Source: Alcanivorax sp. S71-1-4
GTDB taxonomy: Bacteria > Pseudomonadota > Gammaproteobacteria > Pseudomonadales > Alcanivoracaceae
Length of the DNA: 49,765 nucleotides
Assembly (NCBI RefSeq): GCF_009846755.1
Contig: NZ_AQOR01000029.1
Span: 1 to 49,765, forward strand
Direction: 5' to 3'
In this document: positions 26,055 through 35,817 of the stretch, in pieces
How positions within the stretch are numbered: the stretch's first letter is position 1
How the letters are laid out: each line of letters begins with the position of its first letter
Made by a program: the position numbers and the translations under genes
Notes under the pieces: generated by a model
The model's database searches: none
Seen by the model: only the letters and a program-made list of their open reading frames with translations
Told to the model about the DNA's origin: nothing

Positions 26055-26549
26055 ATGGCGGACATCCACATCGACGACTTCTGCCGCGATGCGGCGCTGA
26101 TCCTGCTGCACCTGTACAACACCTTCCCGCGCCCACAGGCCATCTATGTGGAAGACATCTCCGGCCCGGACGAGCCAGACGAAGTCGGCCTGCACTCCAA
26201 ACGCTACATGGCCTGCCTCGGCACCCTGCTATGGCTGGCCAGCGAAGGCTACCTGCGCTACGACAGCCTGATCTACCAGGACGGCATTGATCAGGCCGTG
26301 CTCACCAACAAGGCCTTCGTGTTGCTCAGCGCCGCCAGCGAGTTGCGCCTGAAAGAACCACCAGCCGATCTGCCCGGCACCCTGCTGGCGGAAAAGCGTG
26401 CGCTGGTAGAACAAATTCGCACGGCCGTGCGCGAGGGGCATTCCGCGGATATCAGCACCGTCATGCGCTTTTTCTTCGCTGCCCGACCTGACGCCGTCGT
26501 GTCGCCGGCGACCCTGCACCACTACCAGCACCCACCCCTGGATCACTGA
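26055..26549 (+). CDS. Conserved hypothetical cytoplasmic protein downstream of alaA
   Basis: This 164-residue protein has no signal peptide or membrane span. It is alpha-helical in character, with acidic N-terminus (IHIDDFCRDAA) and segment LWLASEGYLRYDSLI, which looks like a winged-helix element in by-eye inspection. ATG 26055 follows GGGGAC. It begins 36 bp after alaA in the same direction and is probably co-transcribed. Similar unnamed proteins exist in related gammaproteobacteria as far as I recall. No function is proposed. Confidence 0.7.
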   Translation: MADIHIDDFCRDAALILLHLYNTFPRPQAIYVEDISGPDEPDEVGLHSKRYMACLGTLLWLASEGYLRYDSLIYQDGIDQAVLTNKAFVLLSAASELRLKEPPADLPGTLLAEKRALVEQIRTAVREGHSADISTVMRFFFAARPDAVVSPATLHHYQHPPLDH

Positions 26550-26593
26550 TTCCCCGGCACTGTCCGCCAGGCGGGCTGGCGCCCCTTCAAATT

Positions 26594-26612
26594 GTTAATG
26601 ATAATTGCTATC
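26594..26612 (+). promoter_or_regulatory. Putative Fur box of the siderophore receptor gene
   Basis: GTTAATGATAATTGCTATC matches the 19-bp Fur consensus GATAATGATAATCATTATC at 15 positions. It lies 92 bp upstream of the TonB-dependent receptor start, which is consistent with iron repression of that gene. Confidence 0.75.
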
Positions 26613-26704
26613 GTTTTCACCCTTAATAACACGGCCTGCCCGACTCAGCGCGGCCATGGCCACGATCTTGTCACCGATCACCTTCACACGGACCCGCCAA
26701 CACC

Positions 26705-28900
26705 ATGCGTAAACCTGTTCTGCAGTACCTGCCGGCTGCCCTGCTGTGCGTCGCCGGCACCGCCCTCGCGGCGGATACCGATACCCATGAACTGGATACG
26801 GTCGATGTCAGCGCCAGCTCGCTGCCCGCCGCCCTGGATGCCAGCCTGGCCACCGAAGGCACCGGCACCTACGCCGTGAGCGGCTCCAGCTCCGCCACCC
26901 GGCTGCCGATGACCCTGCGCGAAACCCCGCAATCTGTCACCGTGATCACCCGCCAGCAGCTGGACGATTTCGCGCTCGACAACATTGCCGATGTGATGCG
27001 TATGACGCCAGGCATCACCGTCACGACGAGTGACACCGAGCGCCTGAGCTTCTTCGCACGCGGTTTTCAGATCACCAACTTCCTCTATGACGGCATGCCC
27101 TCGCGCCGTGGCGAAAGCCTCGCCAACCAGGCCGCGCATACCGACACCGTGTTCTATGACCGCATCGAAATCCTGCGCGGCGCCACCGGCCTGCTTAACG
27201 GCATCGGCAACCCGTCCGCCAGCATCAACCTGGTGCGCAAGAAACCGACGCGGGATTTCGCGGGCAAGATCGTCGGCAGTGTCGAAAGCTGGAACGGCTA
27301 CCGAACCGAACTGGACGTCGGCGGCCGGCTGAACCCGAGCGGCACCCTGCGCGGCCGTGTCGCCGCCGCCTACAGCGAAAGTGACTCCTTCCTGGACCAC
27401 TATCACAAGGAAAACGACGCCGTGTACGGCGTCCTGGAAGCCGACCTCACCGACCGCACCATGCTCACGCTGGGCGTGGACAGCATGAACCACGATCCGC
27501 GGGGTTCCATGTGGGGTGCCCTGCCGCTGTACTACAGCGACGGCAGCAAAACCAACCTGCCGCGCTCCACCAATCCGGCGGCGAAATGGAGCAGCTGGGC
27601 GATGGACGCCCGCACCGCCTTCACCCAGCTGGACCATGTGTTCGAGAACGGCTGGTCATCGCGCCTGACGTATACCCGCCAGCAGAACCGCTACGATGCA
27701 CCGCTGGCCTCTGCCGGCAGCGGCTTCCCGGATCCGGTCACCGGCGCCGGCATGGGCTTCTGGCAGGGGCTGTACAAGGAGCGCATTGACCAGGACACGT
27801 TCGATGCCTACGCCAGCGGGCCGTTTGACCTGTTCGGCCGCCGTCATGAACTGATCATCGGCGCCAGCCACTCGCGCAGCGACCGCCACTACACTGGCCA
27901 GTCCGCACTGGGCGCAGCCCCCACCCTGCCGTCCATTTTCGGCTGGAACGGCAACCTGCCCAAACCGGGCTGGGATGACTACAACAGCATCGAAGACGAG
28001 GTGATCACTCAGACCGGCTACTACGCCACCGCGCGCCTGAAGCCCACCGACGCACTGGCGCTCATCCTCGGCACCCAGATCGTGCACTGGAAACGCGAAC
28101 TGGACAGCTTCGCCACCTGGAATACCCCAACCCACCAGTCGCAGACCTGGCAGGAAAACGGCGAAGTCTCCCCCTATGTCGGGGTGGTCTACGACCTGAC
28201 CGACCACCATTCGGTATACGCCAGCTATAACACCATCTTCAAACCGCAAACCCAGCGCGACGCGACCAACACACCGCTGGACCCGGAAGAAGGCAAAGGC
28301 TATGAAGCCGGGCTGAAAAGCGAATTCAACAACGGGCAGTTGAACACCAGCGTCGCCGTATTCCGCATTGAACAGGACAATCTTGCGGAGAATACCGGCC
28401 AGCCCATTCCCGGCGGGGCGCCCAACGCCGTCGCCTACCGCGCGGTGGACGGCGCCGTCACAGAAGGGGTCGAGCTGGAAATTTCCGGCGAACTGCTGCC
28501 GCGCTGGCAATGGCTTGCTGGCTATACCTACCGCGAAACCCGCGACGCCGACGATGTGAAGATCAACACCGTGCAACCGGAAAACCTGTTCCGCCTGAAT
28601 ACCGCCTACCGTTTCGCCGGCGAACTCAGCGGGCTGTACATCGGCGGCAGCCTGTCCTGGCAGGACGAGACATTCAAGAAGGTCAACCGACCGGGCTACA
28701 CGGCCCAGCAACGCTACACCCAGTCCGGCTATACGTTGCTCGGTGCCATGGCGCAGTACGATTTCTCGCCGGCACTGTCTGCGACCGTCAACGTCACCAA
28801 CCTGCTGGACGAAAAATATTACGACAACCTCGGTTTCTATAACGGCGGCTACTACGGCGAGCCGCGCAAGTACTCGCTGCGCGTCAGCTACCGTTTCTGA
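26705..28900 (+). CDS. TonB-dependent siderophore receptor (FhuE/FpvA-like)
   Basis: This 731-residue outer-membrane receptor has a signal peptide (cut after ALAAD), a TonB-box-like stretch near LDTVDVSA, a plug domain (about residues 65-175, with TPQSVTVITRQQL and ILRGATGLLNGIGNPSASINLVRKKP) and a 22-strand barrel. The C-terminus SLRVSYRF ends in the usual aromatic residue. It resembles the hydroxamate-type receptors FhuE, FoxA and FpvA; the ligand cannot be fixed from sequence. It has no FpvA-type N-terminal signalling extension. A Fur-box-like site lies upstream. It stands alone, without siderophore synthesis genes nearby. Confidence 0.92.
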   Translation: MRKPVLQYLPAALLCVAGTALAADTDTHELDTVDVSASSLPAALDASLATEGTGTYAVSGSSSATRLPMTLRETPQSVTVITRQQLDDFALDNIADVMRMTPGITVTTSDTERLSFFARGFQITNFLYDGMPSRRGESLANQAAHTDTVFYDRIEILRGATGLLNGIGNPSASINLVRKKPTRDFAGKIVGSVESWNGYRTELDVGGRLNPSGTLRGRVAAAYSESDSFLDHYHKENDAVYGVLEADLTDRTMLTLGVDSMNHDPRGSMWGALPLYYSDGSKTNLPRSTNPAAKWSSWAMDARTAFTQLDHVFENGWSSRLTYTRQQNRYDAPLASAGSGFPDPVTGAGMGFWQGLYKERIDQDTFDAYASGPFDLFGRRHELIIGASHSRSDRHYTGQSALGAAPTLPSIFGWNGNLPKPGWDDYNSIEDEVITQTGYYATARLKPTDALALILGTQIVHWKRELDSFATWNTPTHQSQTWQENGEVSPYVGVVYDLTDHHSVYASYNTIFKPQTQRDATNTPLDPEEGKGYEAGLKSEFNNGQLNTSVAVFRIEQDNLAENTGQPIPGGAPNAVAYRAVDGAVTEGVELEISGELLPRWQWLAGYTYRETRDADDVKINTVQPENLFRLNTAYRFAGELSGLYIGGSLSWQDETFKKVNRPGYTAQQRYTQSGYTLLGAMAQYDFSPALSATVNVTNLLDEKYYDNLGFYNGGYYGEPRKYSLRVSYRF

Positions 28901-28912
28901 CGACACGCCACA

Positions 28913-28936
28913 CGCCGCCGGCCATCGCCGGCGGTG
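28913..28936. terminator. Hairpin between convergent receptor and Gcr-type genes
   Basis: CCGCCGGC and GCCGGCGG pair around CATC, with two further pairs (one G-U) at the base. It sits 13 bp after the receptor stop and 8 bp from the end of the convergent gene. There is no T-run, so a shared weak terminator is the best guess. Confidence 0.5.
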
Positions 28937-28943
28937 ACAATGC

Positions 28944-31004
28944 TCAGGCGGCGCTTTCGGCGTCGCCTTTTTTATGCTCTTTCTTCTCCGGCTTGCCCTC
29001 CGCCGGCACCTCCTCGTCCACCGGCACCACGTCCGCAGGCGGATACAGCAGGCCCGCCGGCCGTTCGCGCAGCACCTGAAAATACGCTTTCAGCAGTTTG
29101 CTGATGCTGGCGATGCGGGTGCCCCGTGCGCGCAGTGCCACGTTCAGCGCCAGCGCAAAACTCACCACCAGATTGACACCGCCGATCAGCAGCGCAAACA
29201 GCACAAAACAGACAAACGCCTGCGCCGAGGGAATATCCACTGACATCGCGTAGCCCACGTCGGCAGACGAAAACGCCACATGGCGAATATCAATCGGCAG
29301 GCCCAGTTGATGGCCAATATAGCCGGTGGACCCCAGCAGCACACCGAAGGTGAAGTTGCTCATCAGGGCACCGTAATTCTCGCTGGCATAACGCGCCAGC
29401 CAGTCGCGGGCACCGGCTGGCAACACGGCTCGCAACACCGGATGGCCGCGCAACCGCGCTTCCATATCCAGATACGCGGAACGGTTGTCGAACCAGCCGG
29501 CGATCAGACCGGACACGAACAGCCACAACCCGGCAATCGCTGCATAGAACAGCGCCGGGCTTTGCCAGGGATGAATCCCGGAGAGAATATATTCGTACCG
29601 CTCACTGCCGATCAGTGGCGCGCCACCCTGCCACTGGCTGTAGCCCCAGCCGATCAGGAACGCCACGGACAACGCCACCGCCACATTGCCAAGAATGGCG
29701 ACAAACTGGGTGCGGCCCACCCGCACCAGCAGTTCGGCCAGCTTGCGTGCATTCGCCCGGCCGTGCTCGCCCTGCTCCACTTTCTCGGCGATGCTCGCTG
29801 CCGTCATCGCCGGCTGCTTGGTGGCCACCGTGCAGTGCAGCATATGGATCAGTACGAACCCCAGCCCATAATTCAGGCTCACCAGTACCGTCTGTGGAAA
29901 ATCGGCCAGCCCGAGCCCCAGAATCTGTATCTTGATCAGCGCCATGAACGCGATGATGAAACCGCCCCCCGCCCCGGACGCCAGCATGCGGAAGTACTCC
30001 CGACGGCTACCGGCAATGTAATGCTCGCCGTGGTCACTGGAGTTTTCCGTGACACTGCGCGCCAACAGGCGGGTATTCTGTTGCCACAGGGCGCCGACAC
30101 TGTGCCGCGCCGCCATCGCCTGCACCAGTTGCCGGAACAGCTCCACGCCCCGGCGACGGCGCTTTTCCGGGTCATCCGGGTCGACCACGTCCAGCAACAG
30201 CTCGATACGCGCCAGCGTCTGGCTCAGGCGCTCCAGCAGGTGGGTCAACGCCACGCTGGTGCCACAGCTCACCGTGCGCCGGCGCAGGCGGGCGAGCTCT
30301 TCCTCACACTGCTCCAGCAGCACGCGGGCATGGGCATCATCCAGGCGGGCCGTCTCGGGATCACTCAGCCATTTCGGATAGGCCTGGGTGTACAGCGCCA
30401 ACTCGCGTTGCAGGGCCACAAACGCCGAATCCCGTTTCAGAATGCGCGGGTCCAGGCGCAGGATGGCTGGCTCCAGTTCTTCCGCTGCAATCCAGATCGA
30501 CAGCAGTTCGATGGCGTACAAGACTTCATGGCGCAACCGTTCCTGCGTGCTCGCCAACGCTTCCGGCGAAAACTGCCACAGCGTGAACAGCAGGTTGATC
30601 CAGGCGTCATCCGGCACCTGGGCCACCCATTCAATATCGGATTTACGCCGAAAGACGATAAAAAAAACGTCCTTCACGCTGGTCATGTCGACCGGCGACG
30701 GGTTCAGGCGCTCATAGAGACGCTCGCCCATTTCCTTGAGAAAGCCACGGCGGGAATACAGCCCCAATCCGGTCAGTAACTGAAAGAAACGCGCCTCATC
30801 CAGCCAGCCCTGCAGGCGCGCGGCGAGTTGCTGGTGGAGGTCGGGCCTGGCCTGCAATATGGCCGCCAGCCCTGTCATGCGATCCGCCACCGCGTCGGTG
30901 GCCTCACGCCGCCCTGGCCGCAGCCAGTCGACGATCAGCACCATGGACTTCACGGCGCTGGTTTCCGGATTGGCCAGTTCGGCCAGCATTTTGTCCAGGG
31001 ACAC
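28944..31004 (-). CDS. Gcr/SpecificRecomb-family polytopic membrane protein
   Basis: This 686-residue protein belongs to the family annotated as 'site-specific recombinase' after Neisseria Gcr (PF10136). It shows no recombinase catalytic motif. Residues 1 to about 340 are soluble and helical; the C-terminal half has about five to six membrane spans (GGGFIIAFMALIKIQILGLGLADFP, FVAILGNVAVALSVAFLIGW, FVCFVLFALLIGGVNLVVSF). The tail is Lys/Glu-rich. GTG 31004 is chosen because AAGGAAG lies 6 nt upstream; the frame upstream to 31157 is trimmed. The legacy name is probably misleading; function is unknown. It is convergent with the siderophore receptor and divergent from htpX. Confidence 0.82.
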   Translation of the reverse strand: MSLDKMLAELANPETSAVKSMVLIVDWLRPGRREATDAVADRMTGLAAILQARPDLHQQLAARLQGWLDEARFFQLLTGLGLYSRRGFLKEMGERLYERLNPSPVDMTSVKDVFFIVFRRKSDIEWVAQVPDDAWINLLFTLWQFSPEALASTQERLRHEVLYAIELLSIWIAAEELEPAILRLDPRILKRDSAFVALQRELALYTQAYPKWLSDPETARLDDAHARVLLEQCEEELARLRRRTVSCGTSVALTHLLERLSQTLARIELLLDVVDPDDPEKRRRRGVELFRQLVQAMAARHSVGALWQQNTRLLARSVTENSSDHGEHYIAGSRREYFRMLASGAGGGFIIAFMALIKIQILGLGLADFPQTVLVSLNYGLGFVLIHMLHCTVATKQPAMTAASIAEKVEQGEHGRANARKLAELLVRVGRTQFVAILGNVAVALSVAFLIGWGYSQWQGGAPLIGSERYEYILSGIHPWQSPALFYAAIAGLWLFVSGLIAGWFDNRSAYLDMEARLRGHPVLRAVLPAGARDWLARYASENYGALMSNFTFGVLLGSTGYIGHQLGLPIDIRHVAFSSADVGYAMSVDIPSAQAFVCFVLFALLIGGVNLVVSFALALNVALRARGTRIASISKLLKAYFQVLRERPAGLLYPPADVVPVDEEVPAEGKPEKKEHKKGDAESAA

Positions 31005-31226
31005 GCAGGGCTTCCTTTTCGCAGAGGTCCGGCACAACGGCGGCACCCGCCGCCAGCGTGGATCATACGGTATCCGGGCGGTTGCGTCGTGCCGGCGCCG
31101 GTCACCGCCGGCAACAAAAAAAAGCCGCATCCGCTTGAATTCCGGGCACAAGACCACAAAATCACTGTCAGAATTCCCCGGCGCGGCTGGCTACCCCCCC
31201 CGTGACTATCCTGGAGAGTCTCAGCA

Positions 31227-32120
31227 ATGATGCGCATAGCCCTGTTCCTGCTCACCAACATCGCCGTGCTGGCGGTGGCCAGTATCGTTCTCAGCCTGCT
31301 CGGCGTGAATTCGATTCTGGCGCAGAACGGCGTCGACCTGGATCTGCAGGCCCTGCTGATCTTCAGTGCCGTGTTCGGTTTCGCCGGCTCGCTGATTTCC
31401 CTGTTCATGTCCAAGTGGATGGCGAAACGTGCGGCCCGCGTTCAGGTCATCGACCAACCCCGCACCCAGACCGAACAATGGCTGGTGACCACCGTGCGCG
31501 AGCTGTCCACCAAGGCCGGCATCGGCATGCCGGAGGTCGGTATCTTCCCGGCCCAGCAGTCCAACGCCTTTGCCACCGGCTGGAACCGCAATGCCTCACT
31601 GGTGGCGGTATCCGAAGGCATGCTGCAGCGCTTCAGCCGCGATGAAATCCGGGCCGTGCTGGCACACGAAATCGGCCACGTCGCCAACGGCGACATGGTC
31701 ACCCTGACGCTGGTTCAGGGTGTGGTGAACACCTTCGTGATCTTCTTCTCGCGGGTGATCGGCCATGTGGTCGACCGGGTGGTGTTCAAGACCGAGCGCG
31801 GCTACGGGCCGGGCTACTATATCGTGTCCATCGTGGCGCAGATCCTGCTCGGCTTCCTGGCCACCGCCATCGTCATGTGGTTCTCGCGCTTCCGCGAATA
31901 CCGGGCCGATGCCGCCGGCGCACAACTGGCCAACCGCCAGGGCATGATCTCCGCGCTGGAACACCTCAAGGCAGAAAGCGGCGTGCCGGACCAGATGCCG
32001 GAATCGCTGACCGCCTTCGGCATCAACATGGGCCTGCGCCAGGGGCTGAAATCCCTGTTCCATTCGCACCCGCCGCTGGATGACCGCATCGCCGCCCTGC
32101 GCGAGCAGCGGCACGGCTAA
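31227..32120 (+). CDS. htpX: Membrane zinc protease HtpX
   Basis: This 297-residue inner-membrane protease has two N-terminal spans (residues 4-24 and 38-60), the zinc motif HEIGH at 147-151, two further hydrophobic segments, and the third ligand Glu in [11 protein letters not shown]. HtpX degrades damaged membrane proteins together with FtsH. Length equals that of E. coli HtpX (293). ATG 31227 follows GGAGAG. Its stop is 34 bp before dispersed repeat copy C. Confidence 0.95.
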   Translation: MMRIALFLLTNIAVLAVASIVLSLLGVNSILAQNGVDLDLQALLIFSAVFGFAGSLISLFMSKWMAKRAARVQVIDQPRTQTEQWLVTTVRELSTKAGIGMPEVGIFPAQQSNAFATGWNRNASLVAVSEGMLQRFSRDEIRAVLAHEIGHVANGDMVTLTLVQGVVNTFVIFFSRVIGHVVDRVVFKTERGYGPGYYIVSIVAQILLGFLATAIVMWFSRFREYRADAAGAQLANRQGMISALEHLKAESGVPDQMPESLTAFGINMGLRQGLKSLFHSHPPLDDRIAALREQRHG

Positions 32121-32154
32121 CCCCGACGTACGATGGCGTACCGGTGCCGTAGGC

Positions 32155-32323
32155 GTAGGGTGGGTAGAGCCAAAGGCGAAACCCACCACGTCCATGCCAT
32201 ACACTGCTCGCACAAAACCAGCGGAACTGCCTGCCTCCCAAACAGGTCAGTTTCGATGGTTTTGCGGGAGTGAATAACGGGCATGGACCCGGTGGGTTTC
32301 GCCTTTGGCTCTTCCCACCCTGC
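32155..32323. repeat. Palindromic dispersed repeat, copy C (169 bp)
   Basis: It runs from GTAGGGTGGGTAGAGCC to a right end with two or three substitutions (GGCTCTTCCCACCCTGC). The 33-bp terminal arms are inverted repeats of each other, and the interior halves (ACTGCTCGCACAAAACC left; GGTTTTGCGGGAGTGAA right) are also complementary, so the element can fold into one long hairpin. It lies between the convergent htpX and NAD-kinase-like genes. Confidence 0.9.
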
Positions 32324-32332
32324 CGCCTTTAA

Positions 32333-33476
32333 TCATGTATCCGGCACATCCTCTCCCACCGGATACAGCACCTGATCCTCATAGCCGCTGACCACGGGTA
32401 TCCAGCCGGCCAGTGCCCGGTCCAGCGCGGCGTCGCCGGTATCCACCTGCAACGGCCGCCCCCGCAACGACGCCAGCTTGAGTCGCGTGGCCAGCACGTG
32501 GAAATGATCACGCCCGAGCCGGCGGATCACCGCCGGGCTGAACTGCTGGTTGCCGCGCCCGAACAGATGGCCCTGGCCGCCGATCACCGTGATCACCGCA
32601 CGCGCTGGCGCGTCACCGATCAACGCGAGGATCTCCGTCGCCGTCACATCCGCCGCCACCCGCTCGCCGTTCCTGACCACATCCACGCCCAGCAGCGTAT
32701 TCGGCAGGCCAAGTTGCGCCATCACCTCGGCCACGGTGGAGCCGGAGCCCATCAGGTACCAGGTATCCGGTTCAAGCTGCTCGACCATCCAGGCGGCCAG
32801 CTCGGTCACCTGCAGGTCCTCGGTTTCGCGCCCGCCGCATTTCACCTGTTGCAGCAGGCGGCTGTTGTCCGGCACCCGCAGCGTGCCGTAGTAACGCGCC
32901 CTGACGATGCCGTCGCGGAACGCCTGTTCATCGATATCCCGCACTTCACCGTCCGTCAGCGCCACCAGTTCACCGCGCACCAGTGCCGCAAGCAGGCTGC
33001 CGGCCGCCTCCGGATTCACGGCATAGACCCCCGAGTGCATCTTGCAGCCGGCCGGGATACCCAGCACCGGCACCCCGGCGCCCAGCGTGTCGTAGACATC
33101 GCGGGCCGTGCCGTCCCCGCCGGCGAACAGCAGCACGTCTATGCCGGCCGCCGCCAGCGCGCGCACCGCCTCCCGGGTGTCCTGCGGGGTACTCGGTGAC
33201 GACGGCTGGCCCAGTACCTGCGCCGGCAGCCCTGCCTCCGCCGCCCAGCGCTCGCCCATGTCGCCGCCCCAGGTCAGCAGCCTGACCGGCATGCCGCTGG
33301 CGTGCAGCGCGCGCCCGTACCGCACGCGGTCCGGCTTGGGGCACTGCCCCACGGGACAGCGCCTCGGCCACGGTATCCGCCCCATCACTGCCCTTGAGCG
33401 CCACGGCGCCCCCCAGACCCGCCAGCGGATTGACCAGCAAGCCGATGCGCAGTGGCCGGGGTACGTGTTCTGACAT
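32333..33476 (-). pseudogene. ATP-NAD kinase-like protein, frameshifted
   Basis: Two frames make one protein of about 381 residues. The first, from ATG 33476, gives SEHVPRPLRIGLLVNPLAG, the standard start of ATP-NAD kinase family proteins (AcoX-like). The second carries the GGDGT nucleotide-binding motif (VLLFAGGDGTARDVYD) and the C-terminal half to the stop at 32333. The frame changes near 33307-33314 in a GCGCGCGC run. Loss of one GC unit explains it and restores AVRARALHASGM. So this is a slippage mutation or a sequencing artefact. It is neighboured by repeat copy C only 9 bp beyond the stop. A kinase for NAD or a lipid or sugar substrate is not decided. Confidence 0.8.
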
Positions 33477-33680
33477 CAGCCTGCCTCCTCAGCCGCCACC
33501 GGCCACGCCACTGTTTTGCATAAGAGAGCTACGGGATGCGGTGTTTTTTTCATGAAAGAGTCATATCCGGAAACAATACTTACCTTGGCTGGCAGGCAGC
33601 GGGCACGGTAGCTTAGAGGCTGTTCGGTCGCTGACCTGGCCGATCATTCTGACACACGCAACCTTCAAGGCAGGTGAACC

Positions 33681-33866
33681 ATGAACCGGAAAACCGACAC
33701 CCAGGCCACACCCGATTGGGAAAAGGATTTCAATGGTGCCGCCCTGATCGATGCACAGGGACGCGAAATCCCGATCACGGAAGATATGGTACAGCAGGCT
33801 TGTGCGCATCTGGAGCGCGCCTGGCACTACCCGGCTAATGCGGCACAACAACGCCAAGCCGGCTGA
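33681..33866 (+). CDS. PA1571-family small protein
   Basis: This 61-residue protein contains FNGAALIDAQGREIPITEDMVQQACAHLE split across residues 17-45, which matches the conserved core of the PA1571 family of short gammaproteobacterial proteins of unknown function. It has no signal peptide. AGGTG lies 7-8 nt before ATG 33681. Its last 32 bp overlap the 3' end of the convergent pdxB gene, an unusual tail-to-tail overlap in this window. Confidence 0.8.
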   Translation: MNRKTDTQATPDWEKDFNGAALIDAQGREIPITEDMVQQACAHLERAWHYPANAAQQRQAG

Positions 33867-35016
33867 GCACGGCCTGCCACACCGGCGCCACGGCGCCGGT
33901 GACCCGCAGGCCCGCTGTTTCATGACGTACCCGGTACGTCTTTCTTAAATGATCGAAATGCGTGCCCCGTGTGACATCCGTCAGCGGCACCGCCACTTCC
34001 CGAGACCCACCCTCCGGCGGCAGGCCCACGGCCTCGCGCAGTAGCCGGTGGTCCTCCTCCGGCCGGTAGGCCGTACGCAACACCGCCAGCAGGTCTGCCA
34101 TCGACGCCACTGGCGCGTCCCATACCCGGACGGGGGCCTGTTGCGGCATTGCGCGCGAGGCATCCACCCCCAGCCACTGGCCCAGCGCCTGATACAGCAT
34201 CCAGGTGCCCCGCACCTTGCCCTCGACACTGTAGCCGGCGATATGCGGCGAGCCACGCCACACCGCAGCCAGCAGCGCCGGTGGCACCTGTGGCTCCTGC
34301 TCCCACACATCCAGCACCGTCACCGGCCCCTGCCCGGCCTCAAGGCGCGCCTGTAAGGCCAGGTTGTCGATCACCGCGCCCCGGCAAGTGTTGATCAGCA
34401 GTTGCGCGGGGGTCAGCGCTGCCAGGCGGGCGGCATCCAGCAGATGGTGTGTCGGATGCGGGCCGGCCGTGGTCAGTGGCACATGCAGGCTGATCACATC
34501 ACAAGCCAGCACCTGTTCGAGCGTCCCGAGCGGGACGGCAGTCTGCACACCGGCGTCGGCCTGCGGCGGGTCGCTGGCCACCACCGTACAGCCCGCCGCC
34601 TCAAGCAGACCGGCCACATTGCGCCCCACATTGCCCAGCCCGACGAGACCCACGCGCAACCGCTGCAGCACGCGGTCGTGCTCCAGCGCCCAGGCCAGTA
34701 CCGTCTGCAGCACATATTCCGCCACCGCCATCGCATTGCAGCCCGGCGCGTGGGCAAAGCGAATCCCGGCCCGTGCGAGATAATCCAGGTCCACGTGATC
34801 GGTGCCGATCGTGGCCGAACCGACAAACTGCACCGCACTGCCCGCCAGCAAGGCTTCATCCACTCGCGTTACCGAGCGCACCAGCAGCACCCGCGCACCG
34901 GCCAGGGCAGCACGCGGCAGAGGCCGGCCGGGCACAGTGCGCACCTCGCCCAACCCGCTGAACAGTTCCAGCGCGGGCATGTTTTCATCAGCAATGATGG
35001 TCGGCACGTTCGTCAC
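33835..35016 (-). CDS. pdxB: 4-phosphoerythronate dehydrogenase
   Basis: This 393-residue D-2-hydroxyacid dehydrogenase family enzyme carries the NAD motif VGLGNVGRNVAG (about residues 122-133), INTCRGAVIDN with the catalytic Arg, and TPHIAGYS-like PHIAGYSVEGK with the catalytic His. The C-terminal extension of about 90 residues (FDHLRKTYRVRHE) is the PdxB dimerisation domain and separates it from SerA or GhrB. It oxidises 4-phosphoerythronate in vitamin B6 synthesis. GTG 35016 is the start, with GGAGGG 5 nt upstream; upstream frame trimmed. Confidence 0.94.
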   Translation of the reverse strand: MTNVPTIIADENMPALELFSGLGEVRTVPGRPLPRAALAGARVLLVRSVTRVDEALLAGSAVQFVGSATIGTDHVDLDYLARAGIRFAHAPGCNAMAVAEYVLQTVLAWALEHDRVLQRLRVGLVGLGNVGRNVAGLLEAAGCTVVASDPPQADAGVQTAVPLGTLEQVLACDVISLHVPLTTAGPHPTHHLLDAARLAALTPAQLLINTCRGAVIDNLALQARLEAGQGPVTVLDVWEQEPQVPPALLAAVWRGSPHIAGYSVEGKVRGTWMLYQALGQWLGVDASRAMPQQAPVRVWDAPVASMADLLAVLRTAYRPEEDHRLLREAVGLPPEGGSREVAVPLTDVTRGTHFDHLRKTYRVRHETAGLRVTGAVAPVWQAVLSRLGVVVPH

Positions 35017-35299
35017 AATATCCCTCCGGCGGCAGCGCCGGCCATGATACCGCCCCCGGAGAAAAAGACACCGCTCCGGCATGATCCGGCGATAGCAAGC
35101 CCCCGCCGTTGGCCGCAACGCCCGCCACCGGAAGAAAAGCCTGCACGCCCTGGGCTTGATTTAAGTCTTTCTTCTCAGTTACAAAGAGGCTTCCGCGACG
35201 CAATCGGGGTGGAGACTGCGACGTGGCTCAGATATCAGGAAATTAGGTCGTCTCGCGCGGCCAGTGATACATACATAAAAACAGCCTCAGGCCATAACA

Positions 35300-35815
35300 A
35301 TGAAAATCCGACACGTACTCATGGTCCTCGCGGCCATGTTGGGTTGTGTGCAAGTCGCCGTTGCCCAGGACGAAGGGCTTTCCCAGCGTATCCAGACTCT
35401 CAAGCAAGGTGTGCTCGACCTCAACCGTGACCTGACGCTGCTGGAGGAAGAACTCCTCTACCCCAGCTCCCAGGCCGCGTTCTTCCTGTCCGTGGATGTC
35501 GGCACGCCGATCCGGCTGGTGGATGTGAACCTGACCCTCAACGGTCAGCATGTCGGCTACCATTTCTACACGGATGCCGAGTTCGACGCCCTGACCAAGG
35601 GCGGCATCCAGCGCCTCTACACCGGCAACATCCAGAGCGGGCGCAACGTGCTCGAAGCCACCATCACCGGCTACGATCCGCGCGGCAAGGACTACCAGAA
35701 AACCACTTCCTATACTTTCGACAAGGGCCCCGGACGGAAACTGATCGAACTGCGCGTGGTGGACGATCTCGACGCCATGCAGCACCGCTTCGAATTCCGT
35801 GAATGGGAAGAGTGA
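35300..35815 (+). CDS. Small periplasmic coiled-coil/beta protein, first gene of the Exb-TPR cluster
   Basis: This 171-residue exported protein (signal peptide ending QVAVAQ) has a short coiled coil (LSQRIQTLKQGVLDLNRDLTLLEEEL, split at residues 27-52) followed by a beta-rich domain (VDVNLTLNGQHVGYHFYTDAEF, GGIQRLYTGNIQSGRN). No enzymatic motif is seen. It is the first of nine same-strand genes ending at 44519, 2 bp before the next start. Homologs are sometimes labelled AraC-like regulators, which the signal peptide contradicts. A periplasmic structural or adaptor role in the motor complex is inferred from context. Confidence 0.75.
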   Translation: MKIRHVLMVLAAMLGCVQVAVAQDEGLSQRIQTLKQGVLDLNRDLTLLEEELLYPSSQAAFFLSVDVGTPIRLVDVNLTLNGQHVGYHFYTDAEFDALTKGGIQRLYTGNIQSGRNVLEATITGYDPRGKDYQKTTSYTFDKGPGRKLIELRVVDDLDAMQHRFEFREWEE

Positions 35816-35817
35816 CC

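Noticed and set aside
29280-30779. 499-codon open frame on the plus strand
   Set aside because: It mirrors the Gcr-type gene on the other strand, and its composition is rich in Q, H and R as in typical shadows.
33561-33923. 120-codon minus-strand frame around the PA1571-family gene
   Set aside because: It covers the antisense of the PA1571-family gene and of the pdxB end and shows no protein-like pattern of its own.
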